Source of the DNA: Xylocopa sonorina
Taxonomy: Eukaryota; Arthropoda; Insecta; Hymenoptera; Apidae
Length of the DNA stretch: 64,000 bases
Assembly (NCBI RefSeq): GCF_050948175.1
Contig: NW_027490093.1
Coordinates: forward strand, 3,224,001-3,288,000
Reading direction: 5' to 3'
Part shown: positions 1 to 13,000 of the stretch, piece after piece
How positions within the stretch are numbered: the first letter of the stretch is position 1
Layout of the letters: each line of letters begins with the position of its first letter
The notes under the pieces: generated by a model
Database searches by the model: none
What the model was told of the DNA's origin: nothing
What the model saw: the letters and a program-made list of their open reading frames with translations, nothing else
Translations under genes and position numbers: made by a program

Positions 1-3000
1 CGTTTTAAGAAGCATTAGATCTCTATTGCTTCGACACGTAGACAACTGCAAACGCTATTTCCTAGGAAGGAAGTGTGGCATTTACATTCTTTTGAAGTGA
101 ATACGAGGTACACATGACACTTCGCAATGAATATTATATCTTATCATGATACATAGGAATGAGATGCGGTATCCCGCTTTAAGAAGCATTAGAACACTAT
201 TGCTTAGATACGTAGACATCTGCAAACGCTATTTCCTAACAAGGAAGAGTCGCATTTGCATTCATTTGTAGTGTATGCGAGGTATACATGGCACTTCGCA
301 ATGAATATTATATCTAATCATGAAACATAGAAATGAGATGCGATATTTCATTTAAGAAGCATTAGAACTCTACTGCTTCGATACGTAGACATCTGCAAAC
401 GCTATTTCATAGCAAGTAAGTGTCGCATTTACATTCATATGAAGTTCATCCGAGGTATACATGACACTTCGAAATGAATTTTATATCTTATCATGAAACA
501 TAGAAATGAAATGCGATATCGCGTCTTGAGAAGCATTAGAACTCTATTGCTTCGATACGTAGACATCTGCAAACGCTACTTCCTAGCAAGGAAGTGTCGC
601 ATTTACATTCATTTGATGTGATTGCGAGGTACACACGACACTTCGCAATGAATATTATATCTTATCACGAAACATAGAAATGAGATGCGATATCGCGATT
701 TAAGAAGCATTAGAAGTCTATTGCTTCGATTCGTAGACATCTGCAAACGCTACTTCCTAGGAAGGAAGTGTCGCATTTACATTCATTTGAAGTGTATGCG
801 AGGTATACATAACACTTCGCAATTAATATTATATCTTATGATGAAACATAGAAATGAGAAGCGATATCGCGTTTTGAGAAGCATTAGAACTTTATTGCTA
901 CGATACGTAGACATCTGCAAACGCTATTTCCTAGCAAGGTAATGTCGCATTTACATTCTTTTGAAGAGAATACGATGTATACGTAACACTGCACAATGAG
1001 TATTATATCATATTGTGAAACATAGAAATGAGGGGCTATATCACGTTTTAAGAAGCATTATAACAATATTGCTACGATACGTAGACATCTGCGAAAGCTA
1101 CTTCCTAGCAAGGAAGTGACGCATTTACATTCGTTTGAAGTGTATGCGAGGTATACGTGACACTTGGCAATAAATATTATATCTTATCATGAAACATAGA
1201 AATAAGATGCGAAATGGCGTTCTGAGAAGCATTAAAAGCCTAATGCTACGATACGTAGACATTTGCAAACGCTATTTCCTAGCAAGGAAGTGTCGCATTT
1301 ACATTCCTGTGTGGTGAATACGAGGAATACAGTACACTCCACAATGAATATTATATCTCATCGTGAAACATAGAAATGAGGGGCGATATCGCATTTTAAG
1401 ATGCATTAGAACACTATTGCTAGGATACGTAGACATCTGTGAACGCTATTTCCTAGCAAGGAAATGTCGCATTTACATTCTTTTGAAGTAAATGCGATGT
1501 ATACATAACATTGCACAATGAATATTATATCTTATCATGAAACATAGAAATGAGATGCGATATGGCGATTTAAGAAGCATTAGAATACTATTGCTTCGAT
1601 ACACATACATCTGCAAACGCTATTTCCTAGCAAGAAAGTGTCGCATTTACATTTTTGAAGCGAATTCGAGGTATACATAACACTCCACAATGAATATTAT
1701 ATCTTATCATGAAACATAGAAGTGAGATGCGATATCGCGTTTTAAGTAGCATTAGATCTCTATAACTTCGATACGTAGACATCTGCATACGCTACTTCCT
1801 AGCAAGGAAGTCTCGCACTTTCATTTATTTGAAGTGTACACGAGGTATGCGTAACACTTCGCAGTGAGTATCATATCTCATCATGAATCATAGAAATGAG
1901 ATGCGATATCGCGTATCAGGAAGCATTAGGAATCTATTGCATCGATACGTAGACATCTGCAACCGCTATTTGCGTGCAAGGAAGTGTCGCATTTACATTC
2001 ATTTGAAGTGTATGCGAGGTATACATGACACTTCGCAATGAATATTATATCTTATCATGAAACATAGAAATGAGATGCGATATCGCGCTCTAAGAAGGAT
2101 TAGAGCACCATTGCTACGATACGTAGATATCTGCATTCGCTATTTCCTAGCAAGGAAGTGTCGCATTTACATTCTTTTGAAGTGAATTCGAGGTATACAT
2201 AACACTCCACAATGAATATTATATCTTATCATGAAACATAGAAATTAGATGCGATATCGCGTTTTAAGTAGCATTAGATCTCTATAACTTCGATGCGTAG
2301 ACATCTGGAAACGCCATTTCCTAGCAAGGAAGGTTCGCATTCACATTCATTTGAAGTGTAGACGAGGAATACATAACACTTCGCATTGAGTATTATAAAT
2401 TATCATGAGACATAGAAATGAGATGCGATATCGCGTTATTAGAAGCATTAGAACTCAATTGCTACGATACGTAGACATCTGCAAACGCTATTTACTAGCA
2501 AGGAAGTGTCGTATTTACATTCTTTTGAAGAGAATACGAGGTATACATGACACTCCGCAATGAATAGTATATCTTATCGTAAAACATAGAAATGAGATGC
2601 GATATGGCGACTTAAGAAGCATTAGATCTCTATTGCTACGATACGTAGATATCTGCAGACGCTATTTCCTAGCAAGGAAGTGTCGCATTTATATTCATTT
2701 GAAGTGTAGACTAGATATACATAATACTGCACAATGAATATTATGTCTTATCATGAATCGTAGAAGTGAGATGCGATATCGCGATTTAAGAAGCATTACA
2801 ACTATATTGCTTCAATTCGTAGACATCTGCAAACGCTAGTTCCTAGCAAGGAAGTGTCGCATTTACATTCATTTGAAGTATATGCGAGGAATACAAGACA
2901 CTGCGCAATGAATATTATATCTTATCATGGAACATACAAACGAAATGCGATATTGTTATTTAAGGAGCATAAGAACTCTATTGCTTCGACACGTAGCCAT

Positions 3001-6000
3001 CTGAAGGCGCTTCTTCCCAGCAAGGAAGTGTCACATTTACATTCTTTTGAAAGGAATACAAGGTATACATGACACTGCACAATGAATATTATATCTTATT
3101 GTAAAACATAGAAATGAGATGCCATACCTCGTTTTAAGAAGCATTAGAACTCTGTTTCTTCGATCCGCAGACAACTGCCATCGCTATGTCCTAGCAAGGA
3201 AGTGTTGCATTTACATTCTTTGAAGTGAATACGAGGTATACATGACACTCCACAATGAATATTATATCTTATCATGAAACAATGAAATGAGATGCGATAT
3301 CTCGTTTTAAGAAACATTAGAACTCCTTTGCTTCGATACGTAGACATCTGCCAACGCTATTTCCTGGCAAGGAAGAGTCGCATTTATATTCATTTGAAGT
3401 GAATACGAGGTATACATAACACCGCACAATGAATATTATATCTTATAGTGAGATATCGAAATGAGATGCTATATCGCGATTTGAGAAGCATTAGAACCCC
3501 ATTAATACGATACGTAGACATCTGCAATCGCTATTTCCTAGCAAGGAATTGTCGCATTTACGTTCTTTTCAAGTAAATACAAGGTATACATGACACATCG
3601 CAATGTATATTATATCTTATCATGAAACATATAAATGAGATGCGCTATGGCGTTTTAAGAAGCATTAGAAATCTACTGCTACGATACGTAGACATCTGCA
3701 GACGCTATTTCCTAGCAAGGAAGTATCGCATTTACATTCTTTTGAAGTGAATACGAGGTATACATAACACTCCACAATGAATATTATATCTTTTCATGAA
3801 GCATATAAATGGGCAGCGATTTCGCGTTTTAAGAAGAATTAGAAATCTATTGCTTCGATACGTAGATATCAGCGAACGCTATTTCCTAGCAAGGAAGTGT
3901 CGTATTTACATTCGTTTGAAGTGTAGACGAGGTATACGTAACACTTCGCAAAAAATATTATATCGTATCATGAAACATAGTATTGAGATGCGATATCGCG
4001 TTTTAAGAAGCATTAGAAATCTATTGCTTCGATACGCAGACATATGGAAACGCTATTTCTTGGCGAGGATGTGTGGCATTTACATTCTTTTGATGCTTAG
4101 ACGATGTATACAACACTTCGCAATGAATATTATATCTCACTATGAAACATAGAAATCGGATACGACGTCGCATTTTAAGAGGCATTAGAACTCTATTGCT
4201 TCGATTCGTAGACATCTGGAAGCGCTATTTCCTAGCGAGGAAGGGTGACATTTGCATTCTTTTGTACTGCAGACGAGGTATACATAACACTTCGCAACGA
4301 ATATTATACCTTATATTGAAACATAGAAATGGGTTGCTGTATCCCGTTTTAAGAAGCATGAGAACTCTATTGCTTCGATACGTAGACATCTGGAAACACT
4401 ATTTCCTAGCAAGCAAGTGTGACATTTACATTCCTTTGAAGTGCAGACGAGGTATACATAACACTTCGCAATGAAATTTGTATCTTATCATGAAACATAG
4501 AAGAGAAATGCGATATCTGCGATTTAAGAAGCACTAGGACTCTATTGCTTCGATACTTAGACATGTGGAAACGCATTTCCTAGCAAGCAAGTGTGGCATT
4601 TACATTCTTGTGAAGTGTAGACGATGTATACATAACACTTCGCAATGAATACTATATATAATCATGAAACATAGAAATGAATAGCGATATCGCGTTCTAA
4701 GAAGCATTAGAACACTATTGCTTCGATACGCAGAAATCTGGAAACGCTATTTCCTAGCAAGGACGTGTGACATTCACACTCTACAGAAGTGTATACGAGG
4801 TATACATAACACTTTGCAATGAATATAATATCATATCATGAAACATAGAAGTGAGATGCGATATCGCGTTTTAAGGAGCACTACATCTTTTTTGCTTCGA
4901 TACGTAGACATTTGGAAACGCTATTTCCTAGCAAGGAAGTGTGGCATTTACAATCTTTCGAAGTGTAGACGAGGTATACCTAACGCTTCGCAAAAAATAT
5001 TATATCGTATCATGAAACATAGAATTGAGATTCGATATCGCTTTCACAGGAACATTATAACTCTATTGCTTCTATAGGTAGACATCAGGAAACGCTGTTT
5101 CCTAGGAAGGAAGTGTGACATTTACATTCTTTTGATGTGTAGGTAAGGTATACATAAGACTTCGGAATGAACATTATATCTTATCATGCAACATAGAAAT
5201 GAGATTCGATATCGCGTTTAAAGAAGGATTAGAACTCTATTGCTTCGATACGTGGACATCTGGAAACGCTATTCCCTAGCAAGGAAGTGTGGCACTTACA
5301 TTCGTTTGAAGTGTAGACGAGGTATACATAACACTTCGCAATGAATATTATATCTTATCACGAAGAATAGAAATGAGAATCGACATCGCGTTCTAAGAAG
5401 CATTAGAACTATATTGCTCCGATACGTTGACATCTGGAAAGGCATTTCCTAGCATGGAAGTGTGGCATTTCCATTCTGTTGAAGCGAATGCGAGGTATAC
5501 ATAACACTGCACAGTGAATATTATATCTTATTATGTAACATAGAAATGAGATGCAATATCTCGCTTTCAATAAGCATAAGATCTCTTTTGCTTCGATACG
5601 TAGACATCTGCCAGCCCTATTTCCTAGCAAGGAAGTGCCGCATTTACATTCATTTGAGTAGCGTACGAGGTATACATGACACTTCGCAATGAATATTATG
5701 AATTCTTATCATGAAACATAGAAGTGAGTATCGATATCGCGAATTAAGAAGCATTAGAAATGTATGGCTTCGACACGCAGACATCTGCAAACGCTGTTTC
5801 CTAGCAAGGAAGTGTCGCATTTACATTCTTTTGAAGTGAATACGAGGTATACATAACACTCCACAATGAATATTATACCTTATCATGAAACATAGAAATG
5901 AGGTGCTATATCGCGATCTAAAAAGCATTAGAACTCTGTTGCTACGACACTTAGACATCTGCAAAAGCTATATAATAGCAAGGAAGAGTCGCACTTACAT

Positions 6001-7619
6001 TCATTTGAAGTGTTGATGAGGAATACATAATACTTCGCAATGAATATCATATCTTATCACGACACATATTAATGAGATGCGATATCGCGTTTTAAGAAGC
6101 ATTAGAACTCTATTGCTACGACACGTAGACATCTGCAAACGCTATTTCCCAGGAAGGAAGTGCCGCATTTACATTCTCTTGAGGTGCATGCGAAGTAGGC
6201 ATAATACTTCACAACGAATATTATATCTTATCAAGAAACATAGGAATGAGATGCGACATTGCGGTTTAAGGAGCATTAGAACTCTATTGCTTCGATACAC
6301 AGACATCTGGAAACGCTATTTCCTAGCAAGGAAGTGTCACATTTACATTCTTTTGAAGCGAATACGACGCATACACGACACTTCGCAATGAATATTATAT
6401 CATATCATAAAACATTAAAATGACATGCGAAATCTCGTCTTAAGAAGCATTATAACTCTGTCGCTTCGATACGTAGACATCTGCAAACGCTATTTCATAT
6501 CAAGGAAGCGTTGCACTTACACACTTTTGAAGTGATTACGAGGTATACATAACAGTCCACAATGAATATTATATCTTATCATGAAACATAGAAATGAGAT
6601 GCGATATCGCGATTTAAGAAGCACTGGAAGTTTATTGCTTCGATACGTAGACATCTGCAAACGCCATTTCCTAGCAAGGAAGTGTCGTATTTACAATCTT
6701 TTGAAGAGAATTCGAGGTATACATGACACTTCGCAATGCTTATTATATCTTATAGTGGAACATAGGAATGAGATGCGATATCGCGTTTTAAGAAGCACTA
6801 GAAATCTATTGCTGCGAGACGTAGACATCTGTAGACGCTATTTCCTAGCAAGGAAGTATCGCATTTACATTCTTTTGAAGTGAATACGAGGTATACATAA
6901 CACCCCACAATGAACATTATATCTTATCATGAAACATAGAAATGAAATGCGACATCGCGTTTTAAGAAGCATTAGAACACTATTGCTTCGATACGTGGAC
7001 ATCTGGAAACGTTATTTCCAAGCAAGGAAGTGTCGCACTTGCATTCTTTTGAAGTGAATACAATGTATACATGACACTTCGCAATGAATATTATATCTTA
7101 TCATGAGACATAGAATTGAGATGCGATATCCCGTTTTAAGAAGCATTAGAACTCTATTGCTTCGATACGTGTACATCTGCAAACGCTATTTCCTAGGAAG
7201 GAAGTGTGGGATTTACATTCTTTTGAAGTGAATACGAGGTACACATGACACTTCGCAATGAATATTATATCTTATCATGATACATGGGAATGAGATGCGG
7301 TATCCCGCTTTAAGAAGCATTAGAACACTATTGCTTAGATACGTAGACATCTGCAAACGCTATTTCCTAGCAATGAAGTGTCGCATTTGCATTCATTCTA
7401 AGTTTATGCGAGGCATAAGTGGCACTTCGCAATGAATATTATATCCTTTCATGAAACATAGAAATGTGATGCGATGTCGCGTTTTAGGAAGCATTAGAAC
7501 TCTATTGCTACGATACGTAGACATCTGCAAATGCTATTTCCTAGCAAGGAAGTGTCGCATTACATTCTTTTGAAGTGAATACGAGGTATACATGACTCTT
7601 CGCAATGAATATTATATCT
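1..7619 (+). repeat. 174-bp satellite array, divergent block
   Basis: About 43 head-to-tail copies of a 174-bp monomer. The spacing was measured directly: the motif TTCGCAATGA recurs at 121, 295 and 642, with a close variant at 468, at steps of 173-174 bp. Taking the monomer to start at CATGAAACATAG, it carries in order the palindrome GCGATATCGC (22-31), TTAAGAAGCATTAGAA, CTTCGATACGTAGACATCTG, the hairpin TTCCTAGCAAGGAA (89-102), GTGTCGCATTTACATTC, a variable stretch (about 126-140), GGTATACAT and AATGAATATTATATC. Neighbouring copies differ at many positions and no clear higher-order period is seen, apart from the subfamily at 4.0-5.5 kb and a segment shared with 7.13-7.4 kb. Function is not shown by the sequence; a centromeric or heterochromatic role is inferred only from the array type. 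Confidence 0.95.
4020..5480 (+). repeat. Local satellite subfamily of nine monomers
   Basis: Nine successive monomers share variants that are rare elsewhere. TGGAAACGC (or a close form) replaces TGCAAACGC before the hairpin, and GTGGCATT or GTGACATT replaces GTCGCATT after it. The GGC and GAC forms run GGC, GAC, GAC, GGC, GAC, GGC, GAC, GGC, GGC at about 174-bp steps, partly alternating as if a dimer had once been amplified. This looks like a local expansion that has since diverged. The observation is direct; the dimer interpretation is inference. Confidence 0.6.
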
Positions 7620-8486
7620 TACCATGATGCATAGAAATGAGATGCGATATTGCTATTTAAAAAGATTGGAACTCTATTGCTCCGATACGTAGGCATCTGC
7701 AAACACTACTTCCTAGAAGTGAAATGTGGCATTTACATTCTTTTGAAGTGAATACGAGGTATACATAACACTTCGCAGTGAATATTATATCTTATCATGT
7801 GACGGAAGTGAGATGCGATATCGCGTTTCTAGAAGCATTAGAACTCTATTGCTTCGATACGTAGACATCTGCAAACGCTATTTCCTAGCAAGAAAGTGGC
7901 GCATTTACATTCATTTGAAGTGTATGCGAGGTATAGGTGACACTTCGCAATGAATATTATATCTTATCATGAAGCATAGATATGAAATTCGATATCGCGA
8001 TTTAAAAAGCATTAGAACTCAATTGCTACGATACGCAGACATCTGCAATCGCTATTTCCTAGCAAGGAATTGTCGCATTTACATTCTTTTGAGGTGAATA
8101 CGAGGTATACATGACACTCCACAATGAATATTATATCTTATCATGAGACATAGAAATGCTATGCGATATCGCGTTTTAAGAAGCATTAGAACACTATTGC
8201 TTCGACACGTAGACATCTGGACGCGTAATTTCCTAGAAAGGAAGTGTCGCATTTACATTCATTTAAAATGTAGACGAGGATTACATAACACTTCGCAATG
8301 AGTATTATATCTTGTCATGAGACATAGAAATGAGATACGATATCGCGTTTTAAGAAGAATTTGAGCTCTATTGCTTCGATGCGTAGACATCTACAAACGC
8401 TATTTGCTGGCAAGGAAGTGTCGCATTTCCATTCATTTGAAGTGAATACGAAGTATACATGACAATTCGCAATGAATATTATATCT
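7620..8486 (+). repeat. Satellite block related to the 11.3-13.0 kb blocks
   Basis: These monomers carry unusual diagnostic variants: a TTGCTATTTAAAAAGATTGG form near 7650, GATATGAAATTCGATATCGC at 7979, and the CATTTAAAATGTAGACGAGG form near 8270. The same variants recur in the same order at about 11.29-13.0 kb and 19.46-21.1 kb. The distance from 7979 to 11285 is 3,306 bp, exactly 19 monomers. The block therefore seeded, or was copied from, part of the 8.17-kb unit to its right. Confidence 0.7.
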
Positions 8487-11284
8487 TATCATGAAACATA
8501 GAGATGAGATGCGACATCTCGTTTTAAGATGCATTAGAACTTTATAGTTTCGATACCTTGACATCTGGAAACGCAACTTCCCAGCAAGGAAGAGTCGCAT
8601 TCACACTCTTTTGAAGTGAATACGAGGTATACATGACACTTCGCAATGAATATTATATCTTATTATGAAATATAGAAATGAGTTACGATATCTCGTTTTA
8701 AGAAGCATTAGAACTCTAATGCTACGATACGTAGACATCTGCAAACGCTATTTCCTAGCAAGGAAGTGTCGCATTCACATTCTTTTGAGGTGGATACGAG
8801 GTATGCATGACACTTCGCAATGAATATTATATCTTACTGTGAAACATACAAGTGAGATGCGATATCGCGTTTTAAGAAGCAGCAGAACTCTATTGCTTCG
8901 ATACATAGACATCTGCAAACGCTATTTCCTAGCAAGGGAGAATCGCATTTACATTCATTTGAAGTGTATGCGAGGTATACATGACATTTCGCAATGATTA
9001 TTATATCTTATCAAGAAACATAGAAATGGTATGCGACATCGCGTTTTAAGAAGCAGTAGAACCCTATTGCTATGATACGCAGACATCTGCAAACGCTGTT
9101 TCCTACGAAGGAAGTGTCGCATTTACATTCATTTGAAGTGTATGCGAGGTATATATGGCACTTCGCAATGAATATTATATCTTATCATCAAACATAGAAA
9201 TGTGATGCGATATCACGTCTTAAGTAGCATTAAAACCCTATTGCTTCGATACGTAGTCATCTGCAAACGCTATTTCCTAGCAAAGAAGTGTCGCATTTAC
9301 ATTCTTTTGAAAGGAATACGAGGTATACATGACACTTCGCAATGAATATTATATCTTATCACGAAACATAGAAATGTGATGCGATATCGCGTTTAAAGAA
9401 GCATTATAACACTATTGCTTCGATACATAGACATCTACAAACGCAATTTCCTAGCAAGGAAGTGTCGCATTTACATTCTTTTGATGTGAATACGGGGTAT
9501 ACATAACACTCCACGATGATTGTTGTACCTTATCACGAAATATAGAAATGAAATGCCACATCGCGGTTTAAGAAGCATTAGAACTCTATTGCTTCGATGC
9601 ATAGACATCTGGCATTGCTATTTCCGAGCGAGGAAGTATCACATTTACATTCATTTGAAGTGCATGCGAGATATACATGACACTTCGCAATGAATATTGT
9701 ATCTTAACATGAAATATTGTAATAAGGTGCGATATCGCGCTCTAAGAAGGATTAGAAATGTATTGCTACGATACGGAGACGTCTACAAACGCTATTTCCT
9801 AGGAACGATGTGTCGCATTTACATTCATTTGAAGTGAATACGAGGTATAGATAACACTCCACAATGAATGTTATATCTTCGCATGAAACGTAGAAATGAG
9901 ATGCGAAATCGGGATTTAAAAAGCATTAGAAATCTATTGCTACGGTACGTAGACATCTGCAGACGCTATTTAATAGCAAGGAAGTGTCGCACTTACATTC
10001 TTTTGAAGTGAATACGAGGTATACATAACACTACACAATGAATATTATATCTTATCACGAAACATAGAAATGAGATGCTATATCGTGTTTTGAGAAGCAT
10101 TAGAACTCTAATGCTACGATACGTAGACACCTGCAAACGCAATTTCCTAGCAAGGAAGTGTCGCATTTACATTCTCTTGAAGTGAATACGAGGTATACAT
10201 GACACTTCGCAATGAATATTATATCTCATAATGAAACATAGAAATGAGATGCTATATCGCGTTTTAAGAAGAATTAGAACGCTATTTCTACGATACGTGG
10301 ACATCTGCAGACGCTATTTCCTAGCAAGGAAGTGTCGCATTTACATTCTTTTGAAGTGAAGACGAGGTATACGTAACACATCGCAATGAATATTATGTCT
10401 TATCATGAAAAAGAAATGACATGCGATATCGCGTTTAAAGTAGCATTAGAACTCTATTGCTCCAATGCGTAGACATCTGGAAGCGCTATTTCCTAGCAAG
10501 AAAGTTTCGAATTTACATTCATATGAAGTGAATACGAGGTATACATGACACCCCGCAATGAATATTATATCTTATCATGAAACATAGAAATGAGATGCAA
10601 TATCGCGTTCTAAGAAGCATTAGAACTCTATTGCTACGATACGTAGATATCTGCTAACGCTATTTCCTAGCAAGGAACTGTCGCATTTACATTCTTTTGA
10701 AGTGAATACAAGGTGTACATAACACTCCACAATGAATATTATATCTTATAATGAAACATAGAAATGAGATGCGATATCACGTTTTAAGTAGCATTAGAAC
10801 TCTATTGCTACGATACGTAGATGTCTGCAGACGCTATTTACTAGCAAGGAAGTGTCGCATTTACATTCTTTTGAAGTGAATACGAGGTATACATAACACT
10901 CCACAACGAATATTATATCTTATCATGAAACATAGAAATGAGAAGCGATATCGCGATTTAAGAAGCATTAGAAATCTATTGCTTCGATACGCAGAAATCT
11001 GCAAACGCTACCTCCTAGCAAGGAAGCGTCGCATTTACATTCTTATGAAGTGAGTACAAGGTAAACATAACACTCCACAATGAGTTTTATATCTTATCAT
11101 GAAACATAGAAATGAGATGCGACATCTCGTTTTAGGAAGCATTAGAACTCTATTGCTTCGATACGTAGACACCTGCCAACGCTATATCCCCTAGCAAGGA
11201 AGCGTCGCATTTACATTCTTTTGAGGTGAATACGAGGTATACATGACACTTCGCAATGAATATTATATCTTATCATGAAACATA

Positions 11285-11960
11285 GATATGAAATTCGATA
11301 TCGCGATTTAAAAAGCATTAGAACTCTATTGCTACGATACGCAGACATCTGCAGTCGCTATTTCCTAGCAAGGAATTGTCGCATTTACATTCTTTTGAGG
11401 TGAATACGAGGTATACATGACACTCCACAATGAATATTATATCTTATCATGAGACATAGAAATGCTATGCGATATCGCGTTTTAAGAAGCATTAGAACAC
11501 TATTGCTTCGACACGTAGACATCTGGACGCGTAATTTCCTAGAAAGGAAGTGTCGCATTTACATTCATTTAAAATGTAGACGAAGATTACATAACACTTC
11601 GCAATGAGTATTATATCTTGTCATGAGACATAGAAATGAGATACGATATCGCGTTTTAAGAAGAATTTGAGCTCTATTGCTTCGATGCGTAGACATCTAC
11701 AAACGCTATTTGCTGGCAAGGAAGTGTCGCATTTCCATTCATTTGAAGTGAATACGAAGTATACATGACAATTCGCGATGAATATTATATCTTATCATGA
11801 AACGTAGAGATGAGATGCGACATCTCGTTTTAAGATGCATTAGAACTCTATTGTTTCGATACCTTGACATCTGGAAACGCAACTTCCCAGCAAGGAAGAG
11901 TCGCATTCACACTCTTTTGAAGTGAATACGAGGTATACATGACACTTCGCAATGAATATT
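11285..11960 (+). repeat. Partial copy of a six-monomer block
   Basis: Four monomers beginning at GATATGAAATTCGATATCGC (11285) that are repeated 1,041 bp downstream from 12326, i.e. six monomers away. The full six-monomer block follows at 11961-13000. The pair forms an incomplete two-copy higher-order repeat nested inside the 8.17-kb unit and is conserved in its second copy at about 19.46-21.2 kb, so the nested repeat predates the large duplication. Confidence 0.75.
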
Positions 11961-13000
11961 ATATCTTATCATGAAGCATAGATATGAGATGCGATATTGC
12001 TATTTAAAAAGATTGGAAATCTATTGCTCCGATACGTAGGCATCTGCAAACACTACTTCCTAGCAATGAAATGTGGCATTTACATTTTTTTGAAGTGAAT
12101 ACGAGGTATACATAACACTTCGCAGTGAACATTATATCTTATCATGTGACAGAAGTGAGATGCGATATCGCGTTTCTAGAAGCATTAGAACTCTATTGCT
12201 TCGATACGTAGACATCTGCAAACGCTATTTCCTAGCAAGAAAGTGGCGCATTTACATTCATTTGAAGTGTATGCGAGGTATAGGTGACACTTCGCAATGA
12301 ATATTATATCTTATCATGAAGCATAGATATGAAATTCGATATCGCGATTTAAAAAGCATTAGAACTCTATTGCTACGATACGCAGACATCTGCAATCGCT
12401 ATTTCCTAGCAAGGAATTGTCGCATTTACATTCTTTTGAGGTGAATACGAGGTATACATGACACTCCACAATGAATATTATATCTTATCATGAGACATAG
12501 AAATGCTATGCGATATCGCGTTTTAAGAAGCATTAGAACACTATTGCTTCGACACGTGGACATCTGGACGCGTAATTTCCTAGAAAGGAAGTGTCGCATT
12601 TACATTCATTTAAAATGTAGACGAGGATTACATAACACTTCGCAATGAGTATTATATCTTGTCATGAGACATAGAAATGAGATACGATATCGCGTTTTAA
12701 GAAGAATTTGAGCTCTATTGCTTCGATGCGTAGACATCTACAAACGCTATTTGCTGGGAAGGAAGTGTCGCATTTCCATTCATTTGAAGTGAATACGAAG
12801 TATACATGACAATTCGCGATGAATATTATATCTTATCATGAAACATAGAGATGAGATGCGACATCTAGTTTTAAGATGCATTAGAACTCTATTGTTTCGA
12901 TACCTTGACATCTGGAAACGCAACTTCCCAGCAAGGAAGAGTCGCATTCACACTCTTTTGAAGTGAATACGAGGTATACATGACACTTCGCAATGAATAT
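11961..13000 (+). repeat. Full six-monomer higher-order block
   Basis: Complete version of the six-monomer block, starting with the TTGCTATTTAAAAAGATTGG monomer and ending with the ACATCTAGTTTTAAGATGCA monomer, whose hallmark is TTTCGATACCTTGACATCTG. Related copies lie at 7.62-8.65 kb and 20.13-21.17 kb. Confidence 0.75.

Noticed and set aside
685..942. Open frames of 60-118 aa scattered through the satellite on both strands
   Set aside because: They are the same in-register monomer frame broken by stops every one or two copies, with no initiation context, family similarity or codon constraint. They appear wherever the TGA positions happen to be mutated or, as at 63467-63766, deleted.
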